Positions 28,480 to 37,910 of a DNA stretch of 64,000 bases are shown here, piece by piece; the first letter of the stretch is position 1; each line of letters begins with the position of its first letter. Where the stretch lies: the NCBI GenBank assembly GCA_963811265.1, contig CAWEQS010000026.1, positions 310,001 through 374,000 of the forward strand, written 5' to 3'. The position numbers and the translations under genes were made by a program. The notes under the pieces were generated by a model. That model had not been told where the DNA came from. It did no database searches and was given only the letters and a program-made list of their open reading frames with translations. The stretch comes from JAOUJD01 sp963811265 (GTDB taxonomy: Bacteria > Pseudomonadota > Gammaproteobacteria > Burkholderiales > Burkholderiaceae_F).

Positions 28480-29506
28480 ATGAAACGCAGAACGATGCTG
28501 GCCGTCGCCGCTTCGCGCGCTGGCGCTCGCGATGGGCGCGCCGCAGGCGCAGACGAAGTACAAGGACGAATACAAGGTCTCGACGGTCGTCGGCACCGCC
28601 TTCCCGTGGGGCAAGGGCGCCGAGATCTGGATCGACCTCGTCAAGCAGCGCACCAACGGGCGCATCAACATGAAGCTGTACCCGGGCGTGTCGCTGGTGC
28701 AGGGCGACCAGACGCGCGAGTTCACCGCGATCCGCCAGGGCATCATCGACATGGCGGTCGGCTCGACCATCAACTGGTCGCCGCAGGTCAAGGAACTGAA
28801 CCTGTTCTCGCTGCCCTTCCTGATGCCCGACTACAAGGCGATCGACGCGCTGACCCAGGGCGACGTCGGCAAGCAGCTGTTCGGCATCCTCGAGCGCCAG
28901 GGCGTCGTGCCGCTCGCGTGGGGCGAGAACGGCTACCGCGAACTGACGAACTCCAAGCGCGAAGTCCGCAAGCCCGACGACCTGAAGGGCCTGAAGATCC
29001 GCGTGGTCGGCTCGCCGCTGTTCCTCGACACGTTCCGCGCGCTCGGCGCCAACCCGACGCAGATGAGCTGGGCCGACGCCCAGCCGGCGTTCGCCTCGGG
29101 CGCGGTCGACGGCCAGGAGAACCCGATGTCGATCTTCACGGCCGCCAAGCTGCACACCGTCGGCCAGAAGTACGTGACGATGTGGGGCTACGTCGCCGAC
29201 CCGCTCGTGTTCGTCGTGAACAAGGAAGTCTGGGAGAGCTGGACGCCGGCCGACCGCGAGATCGTCCGGCAGGCCGCCATCGACGCCGGCAAGCAGCAGA
29301 TCGGCATCGCGCGCGCCGGCCTGGTCGCGCCCGACCTGTCGACCGTGAAGAACGTGCAGGCCCTCGGCGTCAACGTCACCACCCTGACGCCGCAGGAGCG
29401 CGACGCCTTCGTCACGGCCACGCGCCGCGTCTACGCGCAGTGGAAGGCGACGATCGGCGCCGACCTCGTCAACAAGGCGGAAGGCGCCATCGCCGCCCGC
29501 AAGTAA
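28480..29506 (+). CDS. dctP: TRAP transporter substrate-binding protein (DctP), frame broken in signal peptide
   Basis: Periplasmic binding protein of about 341 residues. The ATG at 28480 follows GGAGACAGG; the signal peptide starts MKRRTMLAVAA and, after a net +1 base near 28512, continues ALALAMGAPQAQ before the mature domain. DctP features include WGKGAEIWIDLVKQRTNGRI, FTAIRQGIIDMAVGST and GLKIRVVGSPLFLDTFRALG, the last with the carboxylate-binding Arg. Sequence does not name the ligand; association with an E1 dehydrogenase pair points to a 2-oxo or hydroxy carboxylate. A strong terminator follows, closing the unit. Confidence 0.9.
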
Positions 29507-29526
29507 GCAGCCGCTCCACCCGGAAG

Positions 29527-29561
29527 CGCCGCGCCGGTTCGCCGGGGCGGCGTTTCTTTTT
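29527..29561 (+). terminator. Rho-independent terminator after dctP
   Basis: Stem CGCCGC-G-CCGG / CCGG-G-GCGGCG with a single G-G mismatch and a stable TTCG tetraloop, followed by TTTCTTTTT. It ends the E1-TRAP transcription unit about 20 bases after the dctP stop. Confidence 0.92.
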
Positions 29562-29624
29562 GCTCGGCGCGAATCGGAGTTTCGGTTAGCCTCTCGCCCT
29601 CCGTCCTGCCGCCCTCTCGCGACG

Positions 29625-31098
29625 ATGCCCTTCGATCCGGATTCCCTCGCCCAGCGCTTCCGCCGCCTCGCGCCGGCCGCGGACTACTGTTCCCTGCGGG
29701 CGGTCGACGAACGCTCCGAGTCGGTCAGCGTGCGCCAGGACACGGCGGAACCGGTGCGTGCATCGATCGACCACGGTGCGATGCTGACCGTGATCGACGG
29801 CGACGGCGTCGGCTATGCGGCGACCAGCGATCTCTCGGACGAGGGGCTGCGCTGGGCGATCGCGAGGGCAGCCGGACTGGGCGCGACTCGCGCGCGGCCG
29901 CAGCGTCTTCGCCGGCGAACCGCCGCGGCTGCCGCGCCCGCACGGGCGCTATGCCTCGCCGGTCGTCCGTCCGATGGATTGGTCCAAGGCCGATCGCATC
30001 GACGTGCTGATGCGCGAGTCGCAGGCGTGCCGGCTGTCCGACCGCATCGTCGACTGGCAGGCGGCGCTGTGGACGATCAGCACGCAGCAGATGCTGATCA
30101 CCGCCGACGGGCAGGCGGACGACGCCGCGCTCCAGGAGTTCCAGTACACGATTCCCAGCCTGCACGTCGTGGCGCACGCCGGCGGCGTCACGCAGACCCG
30201 CTCCTGGGGCGGGCGCTACAACGGCTACTGCCAGCAGGGCGGGCTCGAGGTGGTCGAGCGCTCCGGCTTCATCGGCAGCGGGCGCGTGACGGCCGAGGAA
30301 GCGCTGCAGCTGCTCGCCGCGCCCAACTGCCCGAGCGGCCGCATGGACGTCGTGCTGATGCCCGACCAGATGATGCTGCAGATCCACGAGTCGATCGGCC
30401 ATCCGCTCGAGCTCGACCGCATCCTCGGCGACGAACGCAACTACGCGGGCACGAGCTTCGTGACGCTGGACATGTTCGGCACCTTCCAGTACGGCTCGCC
30501 GCTGCTCAACGTCACCTACGACCCGACGCGCGGCAACGAATTCGCGAGCTTCGCCTTCGACGACGAAGGCACCAGCGCCCGGCGCACGTTCCTGATCCGG
30601 GATGGCCTGCTGCTGCGCCCGCTCGGCGGCACCTCGTCGCTGCAACGCGCGCGGCGCGCCGCGCCGACGCTCGCCGGCGTGGCGACCACGCGGGCCTGCG
30701 CCTGGAACCGGCCGCCGATCGACCGCATGAGCAACCTCAACGTCGAGCCGGGCGCGAGCTCGCTCGACGAGATGATCGCCGCGACCGAGCTCGGCGTGCT
30801 GATGAAGACCAACCGCTCGTGGTCGATCGACGACTCGCGCAACAAGTTCCAGTTCGGCTGCGAGTGGGGGCGGATGATCCGCGGCGGCCAGCTTGCCGAA
30901 GTGGTGCGCGACCCGAACTACCGCGGCGTCAGCCGCGACTTCTGGCGCTCGCTGGCGATGGTCGGCAAGCCCGAGACCGTGGAAGTGATGGGCACGCCGT
31001 ACTGCGGCAAGGGCGAGCCCAACCAGGCCGTGCGCGTCGGCCATGCGAGCCCGGCGTGCCGCTTCAGCGGGATCGACGTGTTCGGCGCGGAGCAGTGA
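29625..31098 (+). CDS. TldD-like metalloprotease subunit, frame broken once
   Basis: TldD/PmbA family protein of about 490 residues. The metal-binding HEXXXH motif of TldD, the catalytic subunit, is present as HESIGHPLELDR, followed by a Cys ligand near the C-terminus (GTPYCGKGEPNQ). A net +1 change near 29883 separates the first 85 residues (DYCSLRAVDERSESVSVRQD, the usual TldD opening) from the rest. It is clearly more divergent than housekeeping E. coli-type TldD and lies two bases before a TldE-like gene, forming a heterodimer pair. TldD/E pairs degrade unfolded peptides and mature peptide natural products; the substrate here is unknown. Confidence 0.86.
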
Positions 31099-31100
31099 CG

Positions 31101-32423
31101 ATGAAGGAACTGTTCTTCACGCTCGCCGACCACGCCTTCGCCGGCCTCCAGGGCAGCGAAGTGCTGCTGTTGAACTTCAGCGGCGAGGTCACCGACTTCG
31201 TCCGCTTCAACCATGGGCAGGTGCGGCAGCCGATGACCGTGCGGCAGGCGCAGCTCGGCCTGACGCTGATCGACGGAATGCGCAGGAACGAACTGACGCT
31301 CACGCTCGCCGGGACGCCGCTGCAGGACCGCGGGACCGTGACTGCCGCCGTGCAGTCGCTGCGCGCCGAGCTTCCGCAGCTGCCCGAAGACCCGTACCTG
31401 CTGTATTCGACCGAAGCTACGCGTTCCGAGCGCGTCGACGCCGGCGCGCTGCCGGGCGCCGCGTCGGCGATCGAGGACGTGGTCGAAGCGGCGCGCGGCA
31501 CCGACCTCGTCGGCCTGCTGGCGAGCGGCCCGATCATGCGCGGCTTCGCCAGTTCGGTCGGCGCGCGTCACTGGCACGCGGTCGATGCGTTCCTGCTCGA
31601 CTGGTCGCTCTATCACTCGGGCGACAAGGCGGTGAAGTGCGCGTGGTCGGGCAGCACCTGGGACCGCGCCGAGCTGGACCGCCGCATCGGCGACGCGCGC
31701 CAGCAGCTCGCGCACCTCGCGACGCCGCCGCGCACGCTCGAGCCGGGCGAGTACCGCGCCTACCTGGCGCCGGCCGCCCTCGACGAGCTGCTGTGGATGC
31801 TGAACTGGGGCGGCGTTTCGGAGAAGGCGCAGCGCACCAAGCAGAGCTGCATCCAGAAGCTGGTCGAAGGCGAGGCCGCGTTCTCGCCGCTGGTCGGGAT
31901 CGCGGAGGACATCGCCGGCGGGCTCGCGCCGGCGTTCGATGAATCGGGGTTCACGAAGCCGGCGCGCGTCGACCTGGTGCTCGATGGCCGCCACCGCGGC
32001 AGCATGGTCAGTCCGCGCACCGGCGCGGAGTACGGCATCGCGAGCAACGGCGCGGGCGAAGACGAAGGCGTGGCGGCCATGGCGGTGGGCGCCGGCACCC
32101 TGCGCGAGGACGACGTCCTCGAGTCGCTCGGCACCGGCCTGTACGTCGGCAACCTGCACTACCTCAACTTCTCGGATCGCGCGGGCGGCCGCGTGACCGG
32201 CATGACGCGCTTCGCCACCTTCTGGGTCGAGGCCGGCCGGATCGCCGCGCCCGTGAACGTGATGCGGTGGGACGACACGCTCTACCGGATGCTCGGCGAA
32301 AGCCTGGAGGCGCTGACGGACCGGGCGCACTGGATCCTCGACAGCCGCACGTACGGACAGCGGTCGGTGCAGACGAGCCGCGTGCCGGGCGCGCTGCTGC
32401 GGAAGATGGCGTTCACGCTCTAG
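31101..32423 (+). CDS. TldE/PmbA-like metalloprotease partner subunit
   Basis: Second TldD/PmbA family protein (440 residues), without a HEXXXH motif, as expected of the non-catalytic TldE subunit. It begins MKELFFTLADHAFAGLQGSE, two bases after the TldD-like stop, and contains the family's substrate-domain region ERVDAGALPGAAS and a C-terminal TGLYVGNLHYLNFSDRAGGR. Tight spacing implies equal synthesis of both subunits. This pair is separate in sequence from the standard pmbA and tldD that most betaproteobacteria carry apart from each other. Partner role is inferred from family knowledge. Confidence 0.84.
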   Translation: MKELFFTLADHAFAGLQGSEVLLLNFSGEVTDFVRFNHGQVRQPMTVRQAQLGLTLIDGMRRNELTLTLAGTPLQDRGTVTAAVQSLRAELPQLPEDPYLLYSTEATRSERVDAGALPGAASAIEDVVEAARGTDLVGLLASGPIMRGFASSVGARHWHAVDAFLLDWSLYHSGDKAVKCAWSGSTWDRAELDRRIGDARQQLAHLATPPRTLEPGEYRAYLAPAALDELLWMLNWGGVSEKAQRTKQSCIQKLVEGEAAFSPLVGIAEDIAGGLAPAFDESGFTKPARVDLVLDGRHRGSMVSPRTGAEYGIASNGAGEDEGVAAMAVGAGTLREDDVLESLGTGLYVGNLHYLNFSDRAGGRVTGMTRFATFWVEAGRIAAPVNVMRWDDTLYRMLGESLEALTDRAHWILDSRTYGQRSVQTSRVPGALLRKMAFTL

Positions 32424-32551
32424 TTGCTGCGCCGCGGCCTGTCGCCGGCAGGCGGGACCTTGAGCGCGCGGCAGACTCGCGCTAGCGTCCGCCTTCCCGC
32501 GCCTTCAGGCGGCGTACCCGGGTCCCGCGCGGACTCATCACGGAGCACACG

Positions 32552-32920
32552 ATGATCGAACACTCGCTCGACATGAAGGACGGCATTCTTCACCTGTATC
32601 CCAAAGACGCCCTGGACACGGACGACTTTGCCGAACTGAGCCAGGTGGTGGACCCGTACATCCTCGAGCACGGCGGGCTGAACGGCATGATCATCGAGGC
32701 GGACGCCTTCCCTGGATGGGACACCTTCGGTGCCATGGCCGCGCACTTCCGCTTCGTGAAGGATCACCACCGGGCGATCCGGAAGATCGCGGTCGTCACC
32801 GACTCGCCGGTCGGGAGCGCGGCCGAGCACCTCGCCGCGCACTTCGTGTCGGCGAAGATCAGGCACTTCGCGATGAGCGACCGCGATGCAGCCAGGGCCT
32901 GGGTGACGTCCCCGGCCTGA
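32552..32920 (+). CDS. SpoIIAA-like (STAS-type) protein
   Basis: Cytoplasmic protein of 122 residues with the SpoIIAA-like alpha/beta fold seen in many proteobacteria (ILHLYPKDALDTDDFAEL; GGLNGMIIEADAFPGWDTFG; RKIAVVTDSPVGSAAEHLA). Proteins of this group are related to STAS anti-sigma antagonists but lack a demonstrated partner; their role is unknown, with membrane or lipid association proposed for some. No anti-sigma or kinase gene is nearby. It is a single gene, converging with polA across a strong hairpin. Confidence 0.82.
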   Translation: MIEHSLDMKDGILHLYPKDALDTDDFAELSQVVDPYILEHGGLNGMIIEADAFPGWDTFGAMAAHFRFVKDHHRAIRKIAVVTDSPVGSAAEHLAAHFVSAKIRHFAMSDRDAARAWVTSPA

Positions 32921-32973
32921 CGTTCCCGCCTGCCGGCCTCACGGCGCGACAGCCGGAGGACCGAAGATGAATC

Positions 32974-32999
32974 CGCGCGGGCAGCCGCCTGCCCGCGCG
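32974..32999. terminator. Bidirectional hairpin between the SpoIIAA-like gene and polA
   Basis: An 11-bp perfect stem (CGCGCGGGCAG / CTGCCCGCGCG) with a 4-base loop CCGC lies between the two convergent stops. Neither side has a convincing T run, so it may act as a weak or protein-assisted terminator or only protect mRNA ends. Confidence 0.5.
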
Positions 33000-33005
33000 C
33001 AGCAC

Positions 33006-35729
33006 TCAGTGCGCCTCGTCCCAGTTGGTCCCGACGCCGACCTCGGCCAGCAGCGGCACCTTCAGCTCGGCCACCGACGACATCAGCTCGGGCACGCGGG
33101 TGCGCACCGCGTCGACCTCCTCTTCCGGGACCTCGAGCACGAGTTCGTCGTGCACCTGCATGATCAGCCGCGTGCCGAGGCGCCCGTCCTTGATCCACTT
33201 CGACACCGCGATCATCGCGAGCTTGATCAGGTCGGCCGCCGTTCCCTGCATCGGCGCGTTGATCGCCGCGCGCTCGGCGGCGCCGCGGCGCGGTCCGTTC
33301 GGTGAATTGATTTCCGGCAGCCACAGCCGGCGACCGAACACGGTCTCCACGTAGCCCTGCTGTTTGGCGAGCGCGCGCGTGGCCTCCATGTACTTCGCCA
33401 CGCCCGGATAGCGCATGAAGTAGCGCTCCATGTACGTCTTCGCGGCGTCGCGCTCGATGCCGAGGTTGGCGGCCAGGCCGAAGGCGCTCATGCCGTAGAT
33501 CAGGCCGAAGTTGATGACCTTCGCGTAGCGGCGCTGCTCGCTGCTGACTTCGCCGAGCGGGACGCCGAACACTTCCGACGCCGTCGCGCGGTGGATGTCC
33601 TCGCCCTTGCCGAACGCGTCGAGCAGGCCGCTGTCGCCCGAGATGTGGGCCATGATGCGCAACTCGATCTGCGAGTAGTCCGCCGACACGATCCGATGCC
33701 CGGGCGGCGCGATGAACGCCTCGCGGATGCGGCGGCCTTCGGCCGTGCGGATCGGGATGTTCTGCAGGTTGGGATCGCTCGACGACAGGCGCCCGGTGAC
33801 GGCGATCGCCTGCCCGTAGTGGGTGTGCACGCGGCCGTTCGCGTCGGCCATCGCGGGCAGCTTGTCGCAGTACGTGGACTTCAGCTTCGACAGGCCGCGG
33901 TGCTCGAGCAGCATCTTCGGCAGCGGGAAGTCCTCGGCAAGCTTCTCTAGCACCTCCTCGTCGGTCGACGGCGCGCCGCTCGCCGTCTTCTTCACCACCG
34001 GCAGGCCGAGCTTGCCGAACAGGATCTCGCCGATCTGCTTCGGGCTGCCGAGGTTGAACGGCTGCCCTGCCGCCTCCTGCGCCCGGATCTCCAGCTCGGC
34101 GATGCGCGCGCCGAGTTCGCGGCTCTGCCCGCCGAGACGCTCGCGGTCGATCAGCACCCCGCAGCGCTCCATCTCGTAGAGCACCTGCGCAGTCGGCAGC
34201 TCGATGTCCTCGTAGATGTGCCGCAGCGCCGGCTCCGCCTCGATGCGCGGCCACAGCGCGCGATGCAGCTCGAACGTCACCTCGGCGTCCTCCGCCGCGT
34301 ACTCCGTTGCGCGGTCGAGCGCGACCTCGTCGAAACGCAGCTGGTTGGCGCCCTTGCCGCACACCTCCACGTAGGTCAGCGTCCTGCGCTGCAGGTGGCG
34401 CTCCGCGAGCGAATCCATGTCGTGGCTGCGATGCGCCTCCAGCACATACGACTGCAGCAGGGTGTCGTGCGCGACGCCCGCCAGACGGACGCCGTGGTTC
34501 GCGAACACGTGCATGTCGTACTTCAGGTGCTGGCCCACCTTGCGGTGGTGCGGGCTCTCGAGCCACGGTTTCAGCGCGTCCAGGGTTTCCTGGAACGGCA
34601 GCTGATCCGGCGCTCCCGCGTAGCGGTGCGCCAGCGGGATGTAGCACGCCTTGAACGGCTCGACCGACAGCGACAGGCCGACCAGTCGTGCGGCGAGCGG
34701 ATCGAGCGATGTCGTCTCGGTGTCGACGCTCGTGAGTTCGGCCGCGCCGATCCGGCCCAGCCAATGCTCCAGCTGCTCGCGCGTCAGCACCGTTTCGTAC
34801 TGCACGTCGGGCCGCGCGGAGGCCGCCGGCGCCGCCTCGGCGTCGACCGGCGCATCGCCGCCCGCCGGCGGCGGCTGGCCGACGTCCTTCAGCCAGCTCC
34901 TGAACTCGTAGCGTGCGAATAGTTCGCGCAGCCGCTCGCTCGTCCGGGTTGCGGATCGGCGAGCGCGTCGAGCGAGTCGACGTGCCCGCCGAGGTCGCAG
35001 TCGGACTTGACGGTAACCAGCGCGCGCGCGGTCGGCAGCCACGGCAGCGCCTTGCGCAGGTTCTCGCCCACCGCGCCGCCGATCTCGCCCGCGTGCTCGA
35101 CGATCGCGTCGAGCGAGCCGTACTTGATCGATCCACTTGCAGGCGGTCTTCGGCCCGACCTTCTCGACGCCCGGCACGTTGTCGACGGCATCGCCGACGA
35201 GCGTCAGGTAGTCGACGATCCGCTCCGGCGGCACGCCGAACTTCTGCTTCACCCCTGCGACGTCGAGCGTCTCGCTGCTCATCGTGTTGACGAGCGTGAC
35301 GTGCTCGTCGACGAGTTGCGCGAGGTCCTTGTCGCCGGTCGACACGACGGTCTTCAGTCCGTGCGCCGTCGCCTGCCGGGCGAGCGTCGCGATCACGTCG
35401 TCCGCCTCGATGCCCTCGATCTCGATCACCGGCCAGCCGAGCGCGCGCACGGCGTGGTGGATCGGCTCGATCTGCAGCGCGAGGTCGTCCGGCATCGCCT
35501 TCCGGTTGGCCTTGTATTCGGCGTACATGTCGTCGCGGAAGGTCCTGCCCTTGGCGTCGAACACGCACGCGAGGTAGTCCGCATGGACCTGCTGCCGCAG
35601 CGTGCGCAGCATGCCGATGAATCCGCGGATCGCTCCGGTCGGCTCGCCGCTCGAGGTCCGCAGGTCCGGAAGCGCGTGGAAAGCGCGGTATAAGTAACTC
35701 GATCCGTCGACGAGCAGCAGAGTTTTCAT
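33006..35729 (-). CDS. polA: DNA polymerase I, frame broken twice
   Basis: Repair and Okazaki-fragment polymerase of about 907 residues. The 5'-nuclease domain starts LLLVDGSSYLYRAFHALPDL and includes IEADDVIATLA and VVSTGDKDLAQLVD; the 3'-5' exonuclease domain has an intact SVDTETTSLDPLAARL; the polymerase domain has SADYSQIELRIMAHIS, INFGLIYGMS and IMQVHDELVLEVP. A +1 change near 35130 and a compensating one near 34950 leave about 60 residues (YGSLDAIVEHAGEIGGAVGE onwards) in another frame. All catalytic motifs are present, so this is read as a sequence error. The start ATG lies 15 bases from a divergent GTG and has no clear Shine-Dalgarno. Confidence 0.92.
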   Translation of the reverse strand: MKTLLLVDGSSYLYRAFHALPDLRTSSGEPTGAIRGFIGMLRTLRQQVHADYLACVFDAKGRTFRDDMYAEYKANRKAMPDDLALQIEPIHHAVRALGWPVIEIEGIEADDVIATLARQATAHGLKTVVSTGDKDLAQLVDEHVTLVNTMSSETLDVAGVKQKFGVPPERIVDYLTLVGDAVDNVPGVEKVGPKTACKWIDQVRLARRDRRARGRDRRRGGREPAQGAAVAADRARAGYRQVRLRPRRARRLARRARRSATRTSERLRELFARYEFRSWLKDVGQPPPAGGDAPVDAEAAPAASARPDVQYETVLTREQLEHWLGRIGAAELTSVDTETTSLDPLAARLVGLSLSVEPFKACYIPLAHRYAGAPDQLPFQETLDALKPWLESPHHRKVGQHLKYDMHVFANHGVRLAGVAHDTLLQSYVLEAHRSHDMDSLAERHLQRRTLTYVEVCGKGANQLRFDEVALDRATEYAAEDAEVTFELHRALWPRIEAEPALRHIYEDIELPTAQVLYEMERCGVLIDRERLGGQSRELGARIAELEIRAQEAAGQPFNLGSPKQIGEILFGKLGLPVVKKTASGAPSTDEEVLEKLAEDFPLPKMLLEHRGLSKLKSTYCDKLPAMADANGRVHTHYGQAIAVTGRLSSSDPNLQNIPIRTAEGRRIREAFIAPPGHRIVSADYSQIELRIMAHISGDSGLLDAFGKGEDIHRATASEVFGVPLGEVSSEQRRYAKVINFGLIYGMSAFGLAANLGIERDAAKTYMERYFMRYPGVAKYMEATRALAKQQGYVETVFGRRLWLPEINSPNGPRRGAAERAAINAPMQGTAADLIKLAMIAVSKWIKDGRLGTRLIMQVHDELVLEVPEEEVDAVRTRVPELMSSVAELKVPLLAEVGVGTNWDEAH

Positions 35730-35744
35730 TGGAGGAGATGCAAC

Positions 35745-36482
35745 GTGCTCGACCACCAGAAGAACATTCCCAGCCTCCGCGCGGTCGCCATGCCGGAACG
35801 CGCCACCAGCCAGAAGGCGCGCGAGTCGTGGCACGTGCTGGGCATTATTTCAGAGTTCATCGAGGCCGCTGAGCACTTGTCGGAGATACGCCCGGCCGTG
35901 TCGATCTTCGGCAGCGCGCGCACCCTGCCCGGCGCCCCGATGTACGACCTGACGATCGAGATCGCCCGCAAGCTGTCGGACGCCGGTTTCGCCGTCATCA
36001 GCGGCGGCGGCCCCGGAATCATGGAAGCCGCCAACCGCGGCGCGTTCGAAGGCGCCTCGCCCTCGGTCGGCCTGAACATCGAGCTGCCGTTCGAGCAGCA
36101 CGGCAACCCCTACCAGGACATCTCGCTGCGCTTCCGTCACTTCTTCGCGCGCAAGGTGGCGTTCGTGAAATATGCCGCGGCCTACGTGGTGATGCCGGGC
36201 GGCTTCGGCACCCTCGACGAACTGTCGGAAGCGCTCACCTTGATGCAGACCGGGAAGGGCAAGCCCATGCCGATCGTGCTGGTCGGCACGCGCTTCTGGT
36301 CGGGCCTGCTCGACTGGATGCGCTCGACGCTGCTCGCGGAAGGGATGATCGGCGCGGCCGACCTCGACATGATGCGGATCGTGGACGACAGCGACAGCGT
36401 CGTGAGCGCGCTCTTCGACTTCTACGAGGCGCGCGGGTTCGAGCAGAGCGCGACGGACCGCGAGAAGCTCTTGTACCTGTAG
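35745..36482 (+). CDS. LOG family (TIGR00730-type) Rossmann protein
   Basis: Protein of 245 residues from the lysine-decarboxylase-like family, many members of which are cytokinin-riboside phosphoribohydrolases or nucleotide-monophosphate hydrolases. It has the phosphate-binding SGGGPGIMEAANRGA and the catalytic PGGFGTLDELSE motif. GTG at 35745 is chosen because GGAGGAG lies eight bases upstream and residues 8-25 (IPSLRAVAMPERATSQKA) look conserved; ATG at 35790 is an alternative. Divergent from polA with only 15 bases between start codons. Exact substrate unknown. Confidence 0.9.
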   Translation: MLDHQKNIPSLRAVAMPERATSQKARESWHVLGIISEFIEAAEHLSEIRPAVSIFGSARTLPGAPMYDLTIEIARKLSDAGFAVISGGGPGIMEAANRGAFEGASPSVGLNIELPFEQHGNPYQDISLRFRHFFARKVAFVKYAAAYVVMPGGFGTLDELSEALTLMQTGKGKPMPIVLVGTRFWSGLLDWMRSTLLAEGMIGAADLDMMRIVDDSDSVVSALFDFYEARGFEQSATDREKLLYL

Positions 36483-36749
36483 CCGTCGCTGGCGACGACC
36501 GCCCCGCGCGGCCAGCGCCGCTGCGTGAGCTCGCGCGCACGACGACCCTGATCTGAGAATGGTTGTCCCTGGATCAAGGTCTTGTCGGCTGGCCGACTAG
36601 ATTGAAGTCACGTTGCGGTCACGCCCGGAATGACCGGAAGGTTGGCGGACCGAAGGCCCAAATATTCACCGCCGTGCCTCCCTGGCCACGCGGCAGGCCG
36701 CAGCGCGCCTGCGCAAATGCGCGAATGGTCGAAGTCAAGGGGAGGATCT

Positions 36750-37846
36750 ATGTGGACATCTCGCTCACCTTTCGCAGCCGCGGCCGTGGCGGCCCTGGTC
36801 GCTGCCTGTGGGGGCGGTGGGGACGACGGCGCTGTCAACCCGCAGCCGCCGCCGGCGCCAACATACGTCAAGATTTCTGCGGCCAACCAGGACACGGTCG
36901 CGCGCGCTTCCTTCACGTCGGTCATGCCTTCGTAGCCGTGCCTGTGGTCGCTGGAAGTCGCCCAGCCCGGGTCTGGCCAAGGCGGCGCAGGCGGGGGTGC
37001 TTCAGCGCTGGGCGGACAGGGCGGACTCGCCCAACTGGCCCTGCGAGCCTCGAGTTCGGTCCGGCAAGACGGAGGCAGCGACGGGAATGGCGCGGCCGCT
37101 CGCGCAACAGCCCCCGTAAACCGAGCCCTGCATGGTGTCCGGGACTATACCGTGACCGTGGATGACAAGGACAACAGCAAGAGCTTACGGCTCGGGGACA
37201 CCTTGTCGCATTCGTTCAGCCAGTGCGACGACGGCGACGGCACCGTCAACGGCGGCATGGCCATGACGATCGCGACCTACTCGGCGGACGCCGAACTGGA
37301 AGACTAGCCGGATCGATCACGTTCCAGTCGTTGGCGATGGTCAGCGGGCCATTCTCGTACTAGCTGAGTGGAGGCGCCGCCTTCCAATTCACCTTCACGT
37401 TGAAGACCGACGGCGAAGAATGCTCACCAGCTTCACGATCGCGAGCGGCGGCATGACCGTGGCCAGGCAGGGCGTTGTTGCGGGCGGGCTCTCGGACACG
37501 TACTCCTATCGCGCCGGATTCACCGTCAGCGACCGCGACTTCATGCTCGACCGCCCAGGGCGTTCTTCATCGGAAATGCTCACCGCGAGCGGCGACTTCG
37601 GGCTGCAGTCGCTCGGTGGCGACCTGACCCTGTAGACGATCACGCCGTTCAAGTCCGTGTTACACGGATCCGCACGGGCGACATCTTCCCGAGCCAAGGG
37701 CAGCTGCTCGTGAGCGGGCGGTGAGGGCACGAAGCTGCGCCTGACCGCGACCCCGACGGTGCAGGTCCAGATGGAAATGTCGGATGACAGCGACGACGAG
37801 TGGGAATACAGCAAGTCCGTGACTTGGGATTGGCTGTTTTCAGTAA
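36750..37846 (+). pseudogene. Decayed lipoprotein gene
   Basis: The ATG at 36750, preceded by GGAGG, begins a good lipoprotein signal (FAAAAVAALVAAC then GGGGDD). The protein stops at a TAG at 36933 after 61 residues, yet the same frame goes on with protein-like sequence (VNRALHGVRDYTVTVDDKDN) to 37304. Later fragments lie in other frames: GSITFQSLAMVSGPFSY, LTSFTIASGGMTVARQG, GQLLVSG, TKLRLTATPTVQVQMEMSDD and WDWLF. Further in-frame stops occur at 37361, 37633 (both TAG) and about 37722. Together these resemble one beta-rich secreted lipoprotein of about 360 residues, with at least three stops and four frame changes. The 267 bases before it (36483-36749) hold nothing I recognise beyond a TAGATT hexamer near 36597. 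Confidence 0.75.
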
Positions 37847-37869
37847 GTTCACCCGCGAGTAGCCGGTAC

Positions 37870-37910
37870 GACGGGCGCCGCCCTCGCCGGGGCTGGCGCC
37901 CGTCGCTTTC
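37870..37910 (+). terminator. Hairpin after the decayed lipoprotein gene
   Basis: Perfect 10-bp stem GACGGGCGCC / GGCGCCCGTC around a 15-base loop, followed by the weak tract GCTTTCC. Probably the former terminator of the lipoprotein gene. Confidence 0.55.

Noticed and set aside
25633..29589. A 1318-codon frame covering E1 beta and the TRAP genes
   Set aside because: It is the product of +1 errors that join unrelated frames; conserved E1 beta, DctQ, DctM and DctP sequences are found in the correct frames.
36750..37846. Amber (TAG) recoding in the lipoprotein gene, since restoring Gln at two TAGs gives smooth protein
   Set aside because: The same gene has several frame changes and a TGA, and TAG is used as an ordinary stop in many neighbours (bamE, ugpB, proC, uvrD).
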